Shown here: piece by piece, positions 6,326 through 12,746 of the stretch
How positions within the stretch are numbered: position 1 is the stretch's first letter
Layout of the letters: every line of letters begins with the position of its first letter
DNA from: Candidatus Bathyarchaeota archaeon
Lineage (GTDB): Archaea > Thermoproteota > Bathyarchaeia > Bathyarchaeales > UBA233
DNA length: 12,746 nucleotides
NCBI GenBank assembly: GCA_004376975.1
Contig: SOJA01000213.1
Location: 1 to 12,746 of the forward strand
Reading direction: 5' to 3'
The notes under the pieces: model-generated
What the model saw: the letters and a program-made list of their open reading frames with translations, nothing else
Databases searched by the model: none
What the model was told of the DNA's origin: nothing
Position numbers and translations under genes: made by a program

Positions 6326-7389
6326 TCTCTTGGACCTCCAAGCCAAACTGTACATTTGTAGATAGCCAAGTCTATTGTAACAAGGTATGTGTAGGCGAAA
6401 ACGTTTGATAGGGCTGTTGAGCTTGCAGAGCTTACGCCTGTTTGGATGGGTATCTGCGGGTATGCTGTCCATTCCGTAAAGAATGATGTGGAATTCCATC
6501 CGGTAACAACAATTAATGTCGGGCTTGAGTCTAGGAAACGTGGAATGTCATAGGTGACTGATTGACTGTTGTTTGCGTTTTGCGTCAAGGTTGAGAAGTA
6601 ATTGAAAGATAAAGCGTAGGCATCTGACAAGTTTATTCCGAGGTAAAGTAAGGATGCGTTTAGATTGTAGTTCAGCGGACTGAGCCGTAGGAAAGTGCCT
6701 TTGGGATTGAGCTCTGTTGAATTAGACGCAAAGGTGTATGCACTGAAAGATGCAAGTCTAGCATTAGAAGTAGACCTTGCAAAAACAACTAGTAGGGCTG
6801 GCTTGTTAACATCATTTGGAAGAGTTATGTTTACATGAGTTCTGCCATTAGAAACATAATCATGACTTGTTTCTAAATAGTTTTCAGCAACAACATAAAA
6901 TTTCAGATCTGCCTGAACTGAAAAACCTTGCTTTTCAGTTAAAATTTCAAATTCATAAGATGTTTCATTCGCTCCTTCAAAAGCTGCTGTTTGATTTACG
7001 GCAACATCGAAAACGGGTTCCACCTCTATTCTGAAGGACACATCGGACATTTCAAGTGCTGTAAATATTTGGGCATAACTCATTGAATAGAGGTTTTCGC
7101 TGTTTAGTCTTGAAACTTTGTCTATGTCCAACTCATAGGGATTGCTTGAGCCAGCTTTGGCTAGGCCAAAGGTTTCTGGAGTTATTTGATGGTTTTGTCC
7201 CCAATTTGACGGTGTTCCATCATTTAGAAGCAAATGCCTTGAAACACTCTCATATCTTTCAGCAATGTTAACGTCAACCGCGTTGCTTATGTGCGGATAC
7301 AGAAACTTTGAAGCACAAGCCATGGCGGAAAGCACCAGCAGAACCATCAGTGAACACGCAAAAAAAGTGTCAACGGATATTGCAGGCAT
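6322..7389 (-). CDS. Large membrane-anchored extracellular protein of the pilus operon
   Basis: A 355-residue protein with an N-terminal transmembrane helix (about residues 5-27, TFFACSLMVLLVLSAMACAS) and no basic leader, followed by a long extracellular domain rich in N-x-S/T sequons. A GGAGG at 7400-7404 lies ten bases before ATG 7389. The gene follows the TadC-like gene after 36 nt and overlaps the next by GTGA. The small N-terminal anchor with a big beta-rich ectodomain recalls minor pilins or tip and stator-like proteins of archaeal pili. I do not recognise a named family. By position it should assemble with or be exported by the ATPase/TadC machine. Confidence 0.8.
   Translation of the reverse strand: MPAISVDTFFACSLMVLLVLSAMACASKFLYPHISNAVDVNIAERYESVSRHLLLNDGTPSNWGQNHQITPETFGLAKAGSSNPYELDIDKVSRLNSENLYSMSYAQIFTALEMSDVSFRIEVEPVFDVAVNQTAAFEGANETSYEFEILTEKQGFSVQADLKFYVVAENYLETSHDYVSNGRTHVNITLPNDVNKPALLVVFARSTSNARLASFSAYTFASNSTELNPKGTFLRLSPLNYNLNASLLYLGINLSDAYALSFNYFSTLTQNANNSQSVTYDIPRFLDSSPTLIVVTGWNSTSFFTEWTAYPQIPIQTGVSSASSTALSNVFAYTYLVTIDLAIYKCTVWLGGPRE
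6335..6339 (-). promoter_or_regulatory. Shine-Dalgarno that sets the GTG start at 6325
   Basis: GGAGG on the minus strand, nine bases before GTG 6325 and inside the end of the preceding gene. It shows that the short form (140 residues), not the longer open frame, is translated. Confidence 0.7.
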
Positions 7390-7425
7390 TTTGTCATAAC
7401 CTCCGATTTATTTCGAAATCTTTTT

Positions 7426-8940
7426 TTAGGATACGAGACCGTACAGGTCGCCCATGAAGACTTGTGAAATCACAAGAGAGAAATGGGCTGTAAGAACAAG
7501 CATAGCTGAATATTTGAAGCCAGCGGCAAAAGTGCCCTCATTAACCTTACCTACAAAGAAACCGGAAAGCCAACACTGCAATACTATGCCTATAGAGAAC
7601 ATGTTGATTTGACCCTGCATTGCATTGATCGGCATAGCTGTTGTCCCTGGGAGAGATATTTGCGTCAACGCGTAAATCGTCGTGGTAACCATTGTTGTCG
7701 TTAGGGCTATGAGAACACTCCATATGAAAGCTAGCAGTACGTAGGGTTTTAACAGTGACTTTTTGTTTGCGTCAACATCCTTCTGCTTTTCACTGTACTC
7801 CGTCAATATTTCCAAAGCTGCAGCTGAACCACCGCCGATTTTTATTGTTTCAGTAAGTATCAGAAAGTTAACAAGGACGGGCCATGTCTGAATTTTCCGT
7901 TTAACATTTGCGAATATTTTTCTGATGGATACTCCCCATTCCATTTGACTTCTTATGAGTTCTAACACGCTGGAAAATCTTCCATAGCCCATGCGTTTTG
8001 TGGCGTGAATTATGCTTTTTTCAGGTGATATCCCGATCTTTCGGGCTTCTGTCACGTCTCTAAGGAAACTTGGCATAGCACTTTCTGCATCTGAATTCCT
8101 CTTGGCTATTTTCATGTAAATAACTGTGGGTGGAACCGAAATTGACAGAAGACAGACTGTAACAACAAGGGGAAATATTTGTGGGTCTGTAAAGAACTGA
8201 AGTTGCGGCGCCAATGATAGGGCAGCTGTGAAAACAGAAACAGCTGCCAATGGAAGTATGGCTGCATAGTAGGGCTGTCTAAGTCTCATTAAATTGCTTT
8301 TTCTCTCTTTATGTGCAATAACCATAAAAACCACTGAGATCAGGGGAGTCACAAAAAATATCAGGATAGAAACAACAGGTGCAGAAATGCCAGGTGCTCC
8401 ACTCGTCTGCATGGGTTCAAAAACTGATGTGGTCGCGAATACAATGAAGAGTATGTACGAGCATAATGTCACGATAAGCATGACTGCGTAAGCTTCCACC
8501 AGTGTTCCAAGCCTTTCAACTGAACGAATTGCATCGGCACCTTGAACATCAAAGATTGAGCGCAGTTTGCTCTTGAGATAATTTACAACATTTCCGCCGC
8601 TTCTAACAGAAGAAATGTAGCCTAGAAGGAACTCACGGTAGTTTTTTGACCTAGTTTTCTCAGCTCGTTTATACATAACTGTTAAGGGGTCATAACCTAG
8701 AACTTCCACTTGCCTAACAATTTCTTTCGCTTCTTTCTGGAATGCTGGCAGAAGATGTATATCGCATAGTTTTTTCCAGCTTTCGTAGATTGTTACTCCA
8801 CTTGCGGACAATAAGGTGAAAAGTAATGCAGCGAAGGGTAGTTCACGGTTTATTTCACTTGCATCTTCCTTTGTAATGAATGTTATCATTGACCTGAATA
8901 TTTTTGGTCCTTTCAGTTGTGTCTGCAAGGCTTTCACCAT
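7426..8940 (-). CDS. TadC/ArlJ-type type IV pilus membrane platform protein (two T2SSF domains)
   Basis: The integral membrane platform of archaeal type IV pili, on which the ATPase acts to add or remove pilin subunits. The 504-residue protein carries two GspF/TadC-like units. The first spans about residues 34-170 (helical cytoplasmic part with SSVRSGGNVVNYL, then the helix YAVMLIVTLCSYILFIVFA). The second spans about 287-425 (FLRDVTEARKIGISPEKSII, IKIGGGSAAALEIL, then YVLLAFIWSVLIALTTTMVT). Further membrane segments lie near 188-208, 225-245, 254-278, 446-465 and 477-496. The duplicated arrangement and about 500-residue size are usual for archaeal members. The gene starts inside the ATPase stop (ATGGTGA overlap), with GTG 8937 an alternative start, so the two are coupled in translation. 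Confidence 0.92.
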   Translation of the reverse strand: MVKALQTQLKGPKIFRSMITFITKEDASEINRELPFAALLFTLLSASGVTIYESWKKLCDIHLLPAFQKEAKEIVRQVEVLGYDPLTVMYKRAEKTRSKNYREFLLGYISSVRSGGNVVNYLKSKLRSIFDVQGADAIRSVERLGTLVEAYAVMLIVTLCSYILFIVFATTSVFEPMQTSGAPGISAPVVSILIFFVTPLISVVFMVIAHKERKSNLMRLRQPYYAAILPLAAVSVFTAALSLAPQLQFFTDPQIFPLVVTVCLLSISVPPTVIYMKIAKRNSDAESAMPSFLRDVTEARKIGISPEKSIIHATKRMGYGRFSSVLELIRSQMEWGVSIRKIFANVKRKIQTWPVLVNFLILTETIKIGGGSAAALEILTEYSEKQKDVDANKKSLLKPYVLLAFIWSVLIALTTTMVTTTIYALTQISLPGTTAMPINAMQGQINMFSIGIVLQCWLSGFFVGKVNEGTFAAGFKYSAMLVLTAHFSLVISQVFMGDLYGLVS

Positions 8941-10532
8941 TTGGGTTTTTCTAAGAATTCTTTTTGGAAAAGCTGGGGATTATTGTAGTATTTGGTTAAC
9001 ACTTTGTTTACGCTTTGATAATCACGGATGTTATGTTCAACCATGTGCGTTAGCACTCGTTTGCGATATTCAAGCTCATCTAAGAGTTTTTCCATGGAAA
9101 TATCGAGGCTTGACGCCGTCTTTCTTAGAAGGTAGCTTTCGGAAAGTTTTTCTTGGAAAAGGTCTGTTGAAGGATTCCAGCTGAACACTTCTTGAGAAGT
9201 GCTGGCATCTCTTATTTCTGATATGCTTATGAATTTTCTGCTTGAAAGCCGTTTTCCCGATTCTAGAAAAACAGGTGTTCTTACATGTTTTACTGTTATT
9301 ACGCAGTTCATCAGCGAAATTATGGATGCTGGAATGTTCATTGGCGGTTGCGTGAGCCTTTTGATGGCTGTGTCAGCATCTTCAGCGTGTAATGTGCATA
9401 AGCCTCCGTGTCCTGTTGCGAGAGCTTGAAAGAGAACGTAAGCTTCTTCGCCGCGGACCTCGCCTACGATAATGAGGTCTGGACGGTGTCTGACAGCTGA
9501 TTTGATGAGGTCGTAGAGGGTGATTTCCCCTTCACCCCCAGCTCCGAAACCTGAACGGGCAATTGTAGAGGTCCAGTTTTCATGTGGTAGGTTTATCTCT
9601 GCGACTTCTTCAACAGATATTATTTTATAGTTAGGGCGTATAAGGCATGCAATTGCGTTGAGAGCGGTTGTTTTGCCAGCGCCTGTTGCTCCAATGATAG
9701 TTACTGACATTTTGTTTTCCATTAGAAGCCACAGGTAAGCGGCTATACTCTCGTCTATGGTCTCATTTTCAATCAAGTCGATTATGGTGAAGGGGTCTTT
9801 GCGGAACTTTCTTATTGTGAAGGCTGTTCCAGAAGGGGTTGTTTCTTTCCCAAACGAAACGGCTAAGCGATGCTTCTCAGGTAATGTCACGTCCACGATT
9901 GGAAAGGCTATGCTTACGTGTTTTCCAGCCTTGTGAACTATACGCATTATAAAATCGTCAAGTTCCTGCTCATCTCGGAAAATTATGTTGGTTTTTATGT
10001 TCTCGTATTTCCTATGCCACAGGAAGATCGGCTTGTTGACTCCGCTGCATCCAATGTCCTCAACAAAATCATCATACAGTAACGGGTCTGTTTTTCCATA
10101 ACCAACGATGTCCCTTTCCAAGTAGTAGATCATTTTGCGGATTCCTACTTGAGAAATACCCTTGAAAACTTTCTGATGGCTATCAAGGATCACTGGCATT
10201 TGTCTTCTAAAAGAATCAGCAAGGGGTTCTTCCTCTTCTGGAGCCTGCAATTCGTATTCCAATATGTTTCTCAGTCTGAAGTATCCTTCCCTTTCATCTC
10301 GCGTTAGCGGTAACTCATCAAGGATGTAGAGATATTCCAAAGCGTCTTCGCTCTGAACGATTGCAGCGTAGGAGAAAGGTGGCTTGAGAGGATAATATTC
10401 AACTTCCACATAGCCTTCAGGGACACTCCATTTTTTCACATCTAAAAACTCAATTATTTCTCCTTGTTTTTTCATCATTTCCTGAGAAGTTTCTTCTCCA
10501 ATAACACTCTTACGTTTGAATCTAAAATTCAT
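8934..10532 (-). CDS. VirB11/TadA/ArlI-type secretion ATPase of archaeal type IV pilus
   Basis: The hexameric cytoplasmic motor that powers pilus assembly. The 532-residue protein has an N-terminal domain (to about 250) and a RecA-like C-terminal domain with Walker A GATGAGKTT (281-289, Lys287), an Asp-box position reading VEEVAEINLPH (307-317), Walker B LIIVGEVRGEEA (353-364) and the His box GHGGLCTLHAE (374-384). All nucleotide-binding elements are present, so it should be active. The ATG at 10532 follows the upstream gene's stop by three bases, with GGTGA at 10540-10544 as ribosome site. Together with the TadC-like gene it forms the core of the system. Archaellum ArlI, pilus PilB-like and Tad TadA proteins share this form; absence of archaellum genes favours a pilus or Tad-like role. 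Confidence 0.95.
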   Translation of the reverse strand: MNFRFKRKSVIGEETSQEMMKKQGEIIEFLDVKKWSVPEGYVEVEYYPLKPPFSYAAIVQSEDALEYLYILDELPLTRDEREGYFRLRNILEYELQAPEEEEPLADSFRRQMPVILDSHQKVFKGISQVGIRKMIYYLERDIVGYGKTDPLLYDDFVEDIGCSGVNKPIFLWHRKYENIKTNIIFRDEQELDDFIMRIVHKAGKHVSIAFPIVDVTLPEKHRLAVSFGKETTPSGTAFTIRKFRKDPFTIIDLIENETIDESIAAYLWLLMENKMSVTIIGATGAGKTTALNAIACLIRPNYKIISVEEVAEINLPHENWTSTIARSGFGAGGEGEITLYDLIKSAVRHRPDLIIVGEVRGEEAYVLFQALATGHGGLCTLHAEDADTAIKRLTQPPMNIPASIISLMNCVITVKHVRTPVFLESGKRLSSRKFISISEIRDASTSQEVFSWNPSTDLFQEKLSESYLLRKTASSLDISMEKLLDELEYRKRVLTHMVEHNIRDYQSVNKVLTKYYNNPQLFQKEFLEKPKW

Positions 10533-10535
10533 TTT

Positions 10536-10994
10536 CTAGTCACCATTACCCGAGTTTGTGAGCAGAAGTTGCGGGATGCTCACATTCAAATAGCATTTTA
10601 GATAGACTGCTCCGTAGCCTCCTACGTAACAGCCTCCTGCAGAAGCTTCCTTTGGAAGGAAAATATGGAGTTCAGTTCCTTCTACAGGCGTGTTTCCCAA
10701 ACCGCCTTCTAACCATGTGTTGTCTGAGTCGTTGCGAAGTCTGAGCCAGTACTGTTTGTGGCCTATGGATGTGGGCATTTGAAGAAAGGCTTTGGATGTT
10801 GCGTTTGTGGCTGAAGTGAGAGTTAATAATTCTGTGCTTTCAGCTGCTACATAATCCATCAGGTTCTTTAGCTGTCTCATCTCTGATGACGCACGTAAGG
10901 CTTCTGCGTAGGTCGTGAACGAGATGGTAAGTAGGCTGCAGACAGCTATCAAAGCAACGAAAGTGTAAAGGTAGCTAGGGGTTATGGAAGGCAA
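10536..10994 (-). CDS. Small membrane-anchored protein of pilus operon, TTG start
   Basis: A 152-residue protein with one N-terminal membrane helix (YTFVALIAVCSLLTISFT, about residues 10-27) and no basic leader, then a coiled-coil-prone segment (about 30-55) and an extracellular domain with sequons and two Cys near the end. The start is TTG at 10994, supported by AGGAG at 11003-11007 eight bases before, inside the last codons of the upstream gene. It lies three bases from both neighbours. The shape and position resemble archaellum stator-like proteins (ArlF/ArlG) or minor pilins, but I see no decisive motif. Confidence 0.78.
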   Translation of the reverse strand: MPSITPSYLYTFVALIAVCSLLTISFTTYAEALRASSEMRQLKNLMDYVAAESTELLTLTSATNATSKAFLQMPTSIGHKQYWLRLRNDSDNTWLEGGLGNTPVEGTELHIFLPKEASAGGCYVGGYGAVYLKCYLNVSIPQLLLTNSGNGD

Positions 10995-10997
10995 ATA

Positions 10998-11885
10998 TTA
11001 CACTCCTGCTCTTTGAATTTTGATATTGCAAACCACGATCTCTACATTTACAACTGCGCCTTCTGCATTGCTTGATATTGGAAGCCAAACAGTGCCTAGG
11101 GTTCCATCGAAAACTGCTTTTATTGCAAGAGAGGAAACTGACTGGTTAAACTCGTACTGGCTGGTGGTTGTTGCGACGCTTGAAGCGGTCGCTTTCAGGT
11201 AGAATTTTTCTCTAAGCGTCAAATTTTGCGAAGAATTAAGGTTTAATATGTATATGCGGATGAGGTTTAGTGGTTTTCCATTACTTGTGCCAACTGTTGC
11301 CGTGGTTGCTGATGGACGATAACAAAGTGTTAGCTCTTTGGCATCGTTTCCTGTTTCAGCGTAAAGCTGTGTCATGGTGAAGGAGCTTTGGTTTATTATT
11401 GCTCTGCCATCACCTCTAATGTAGAGACCTTCATAATTAACTTCTGAAGGCTCAAGTTTGCAGAAAGCTTTGCCCACCGAGCTGTTGAACAGTATACTGT
11501 GAAATGATTGTTCATCTGTGAAGTTGAGGACAAGGTTTTTGGCTGTTGGTTGCGTCTGGAAAATGCCTCCACAGTCATCCATGTAGACAGCTTTTGAAGC
11601 TCCGGAAGTCCATGCGACGGAACGCACTGCATCATCCAAAACCTGCATATTCTGCTTAGCTACTGAAGCCCTAAGCAAAGCACCTCTAGCGCTTATCTTT
11701 ACCACCGCGAAGCTATACGTAACAGAAATTATAGCCATAAGAGATACGAAGAGTATCAAATAGGTTACAGGTATAGCTAGGGCTTTTTGTGACTGTAGAA
11801 ATTTTCCCAGCTGTTTTTTGAAGCATTTGTGAGCTATTTTTGACAGCCTCCTCTCTTGCTGTTCACTAAAACCTTTCAACTTCAT
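10998..11885 (-). CDS. Pilin-like membrane protein with long basic N-terminal tail (first gene of pilus operon)
   Basis: A 295-residue protein from ATG 11885. It has about 36 residues of polar, basic sequence (MKLKGFSEQQERRLSKIAHK...), then ALAIPVTYLILFVSLMAIIS, a hydrophobic helix with the A-x-P opening seen in archaeal prepilin-like proteins, then a long extracellular domain. Near residues 100-190 it has Cys-Gly-Gly, a V-G-K-A stretch, an IRGDGRAIINQSS motif and ends that region with L-C-Y-R-P. It starts the operon. I preferred 11885 over an in-frame ATG at 11924 because a TATA-like CATATAG lies at about 11928-11935, which would put the transcript start near or after 11924. The unusually long cytoplasmic tail may contact the ATPase or the platform; this is inference. 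Confidence 0.78.
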   Translation of the reverse strand: MKLKGFSEQQERRLSKIAHKCFKKQLGKFLQSQKALAIPVTYLILFVSLMAIISVTYSFAVVKISARGALLRASVAKQNMQVLDDAVRSVAWTSGASKAVYMDDCGGIFQTQPTAKNLVLNFTDEQSFHSILFNSSVGKAFCKLEPSEVNYEGLYIRGDGRAIINQSSFTMTQLYAETGNDAKELTLCYRPSATTATVGTSNGKPLNLIRIYILNLNSSQNLTLREKFYLKATASSVATTTSQYEFNQSVSSLAIKAVFDGTLGTVWLPISSNAEGAVVNVEIVVCNIKIQRAGV

Positions 11886-11925
11886 AATAAGATAAAATGG
11901 TGTGCGTAGAACAAAACTACACATA

Positions 11926-11975
11926 CTCTATATGTAGAATCAATACCCAAAAATCTGATGCGAATTACATATTTA
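11926..11975 (-). promoter_or_regulatory. Probable promoter region of the pilus operon
   Basis: On the minus strand two TATA-like sites occur: CTACATATAG near 11928-11937 and ATAAATATG near 11962-11972. The first is about 45 nt before ATG 11885. No operator-like repeat is clear. The region separates the operon from the upstream pilin gene. Confidence 0.4.
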
Positions 11976-12002
11976 TCTACGCTCAGAAAAAGGGAATTCA
12001 AG

Positions 12003-12035
12003 ACATAAAAAATAAGGAAAAAGAAAAGGAGGAGT
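12003..12035 (-). terminator. Pyrimidine/T-rich terminator after the pilin gene
   Basis: Directly downstream of the pilin stop, the minus strand reads CCTCCTTTTCTTTTTCC and then ATTTTTT, a strong archaeal T-rich stop signal. It suggests the pilin is its own transcription unit. Confidence 0.55.
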
Positions 12036-12043
12036 TTAGGCTT

Positions 12044-12541
12044 TTACTGGGCAGCTTCGATGTTTGTTTCTTTGTAGTATTGGGCGTTTGAAGTGAATAT
12101 CGTAATACCTACGGTTACACCTACGTCGTTCAAAGCAATACTATCGGGGTTTTTAACATACACAACCATTGTGTAGCCAGATTTCAGTGTTATATCATCA
12201 GAAGCTTGGGTAAAATTCCTGCTTGCACCTTGAACGGTAATGCTGAAGGTCGTTCCGTTGATCTCTGTTGGCGTAACTACTAAATCGTTCGAGACTGTTA
12301 CTGTGTTGGTTCTCCAGTAATACACATCACTCCAGTTACTTGCTTGTCCTCTAGCAGTGATCTTGTCGACAACAACGTCTTTTCCGCCAGTGTTAACGAT
12401 AACTATAGCTCCTTCAGCCCAGCTTCCAGTGGTGTTGTACCATACGTGTACTTTGGACAGGTAAAGTGATTCTTCTTGAACTCTTGTGGTTGTTACGTTT
12501 ATAGCATAGAAGGTTACAACAGTTGCCAGCGGAATTGAAAG
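12044..12541 (-). CDS. Archaeal pilin-like protein, N-terminus missing
   Basis: The frame is open from 12541 to the stop at 12044 (about 165 codons). There is no ATG in it; the first candidate start, GTG 12325, lies in mid-domain (SNWSDVYYWRTN) and is not credible. The first visible residues, LSIPLATVVTFYAINVTTTR, look like the end of a pilin's hydrophobic helix. Then follow ESLYLSKVHVWYNTTGSW, AEGAIVIVNTGG, DVVVDKITARG and a C-terminal beta-rich half with SGYTMVVYVKNPDS and VGVTVGITIFT. An in-frame TAA lies at 12545-12547, and the plus strand beyond codes for something else. The leader and first half of the helix are therefore missing. It is likely the major or a main pilin for the operon downstream. 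Confidence 0.75.
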   Translation of the reverse strand, partial: LSIPLATVVTFYAINVTTTRVQEESLYLSKVHVWYNTTGSWAEGAIVIVNTGGKDVVVDKITARGQASNWSDVYYWRTNTVTVSNDLVVTPTEINGTTFSITVQGASRNFTQASDDITLKSGYTMVVYVKNPDSIALNDVGVTVGITIFTSNAQYYKETNIEAAQ

Positions 12542-12746
12542 CGTTTACGTGGACTTTAACAATGGCACAGCCCCACGCTTTGGCGTCAACACAGGCTACG
12601 CAAAACCACCGCCAAGCGAGTGGTGGTATGATCCTGACTGGGCGTGGGAGCTTGAAGGCTGGTGGGCTTTGGGATACTACCCAGGTCCATGGAACTGGCT
12701 TGCTGGCTCTACGTGGTGGATCAACTACACCGCAGCGTCATACATG
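12537..12746 (+). CDS. Partial Trp-rich open frame on the plus strand, both ends missing
   Basis: From about 12537 to the window edge one plus-strand frame is open (the nearest upstream stop is TAG at 12509). It has no start codon before the edge. The 70 residues are very rich in Trp, Tyr, Gly and Pro (for example PPPSEWWYDPDWAWELEG and PWNWLAGSTWWINYT). By hand count 12541-12746 is about 56% G+C, against about 40-45% in the pilin segment beside it. This looks like the middle of another gene, perhaps of a secreted protein. No family is recognised. The opposite strand here has stops in the pilin frame. Confidence 0.4.

Noticed and set aside
6066..6365. Plus-strand open frame of 99 codons
   Set aside because: It is antisense to the small prepilin-like gene and its junction with the upstream gene, with no supporting motif.
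8816..9184. Plus-strand open frame of 122 codons
   Set aside because: It is antisense to the ATPase and TadC-like genes, which have clear motifs; it has no ribosome site and looks like a composition effect.
11396..11635. Minus-strand open frame of 79 codons inside the first operon gene
   Set aside because: It is a shifted frame within a longer coding gene that has a membrane helix and consistent protein features.
5136..11885. Archaellum (arl/fla) operon
   Set aside because: There is an ArlI/ArlJ-like pair, but no ArlH, no ArlC/D/E and no typical archaellin gene, so a pilus or Tad-like system fits better.
12044..12325. A 93-residue gene starting at GTG 12325
   Set aside because: The same frame continues upstream for about 70 codons with pilin-like sequence, so this start is internal.
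1..12746. CRISPR array, insertion sequence or integrase
   Set aside because: I saw no short regularly spaced DNA repeats, no transposase or recombinase motifs, and no terminal inverted repeats around any gene. The CARDB repeats are protein-level only.

Overview
The window looks archaeal and probably comes from the Bathyarchaeia or a neighbouring TACK lineage. The archaeal signs are a diphthine synthase, the archaea-type FAD synthetase RibL, the CTP-dependent riboflavin kinase RibK with a fused winged helix, a tRNA with three introns bounded by bulge-helix-bulge-like folds, and an archaeal type IV pilus-like machine. The Bathyarchaeia guess rests on the style of the secreted CARDB-repeat protein and of the pilin-like genes; it is an inference, not a proof.

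Left end, 1-1757, minus strand: a long secreted protein runs off the left edge. It has a signal peptide, an N-terminal beta-sandwich-like region and at least three CARDB-type repeats with an exact spacing of 113 residues. Positions 1758-2180 hold its upstream region and, at 1915-2067 on the minus strand, a tRNA-Lys(CUU) gene. Removing introns of 28, 19 and 32 nt gives a perfect 74-nt cloverleaf. The rest of this stretch holds TATA-like sites and an inverted repeat.

Middle, 2181-4303, plus strand: a tight run of dphB, a DUF357 gene, ribL and a rhomboid protease, joined by overlaps or a 7-nt gap. It meets ribK (4378-5067, minus strand) tail to tail. RibK makes FMN from riboflavin using CTP and RibL makes FAD from FMN, so both steps of flavin cofactor synthesis lie within about 1.8 kb.

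Right half, 5136-11885, minus strand: a seven-gene operon for a type IV pilus/Tad/archaellum-like envelope machine. In transcription order it encodes a pilin-like membrane protein, a second small membrane-anchored protein, a VirB11/TadA/ArlI-type secretion ATPase, a TadC/ArlJ-type membrane platform with two T2SSF domains, a large membrane-anchored extracellular protein, and two small proteins with class III-like (prepilin) N-termini. Most genes overlap by 4-7 nt or are a few nt apart. Several real starts are GTG or TTG, or lie inside longer open frames. No prepilin peptidase is present in the window.

Right end: at 12044-12541 (minus) lies what looks like a separately transcribed major pilin with a T-rich terminator, but its N-terminus is missing. 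Where it should continue, the sequence turns into a G+C-rich, Trp-rich open frame on the opposite strand that runs off the window. This is either a chimeric contig end or a real rearrangement, and is the feature most in need of checking.
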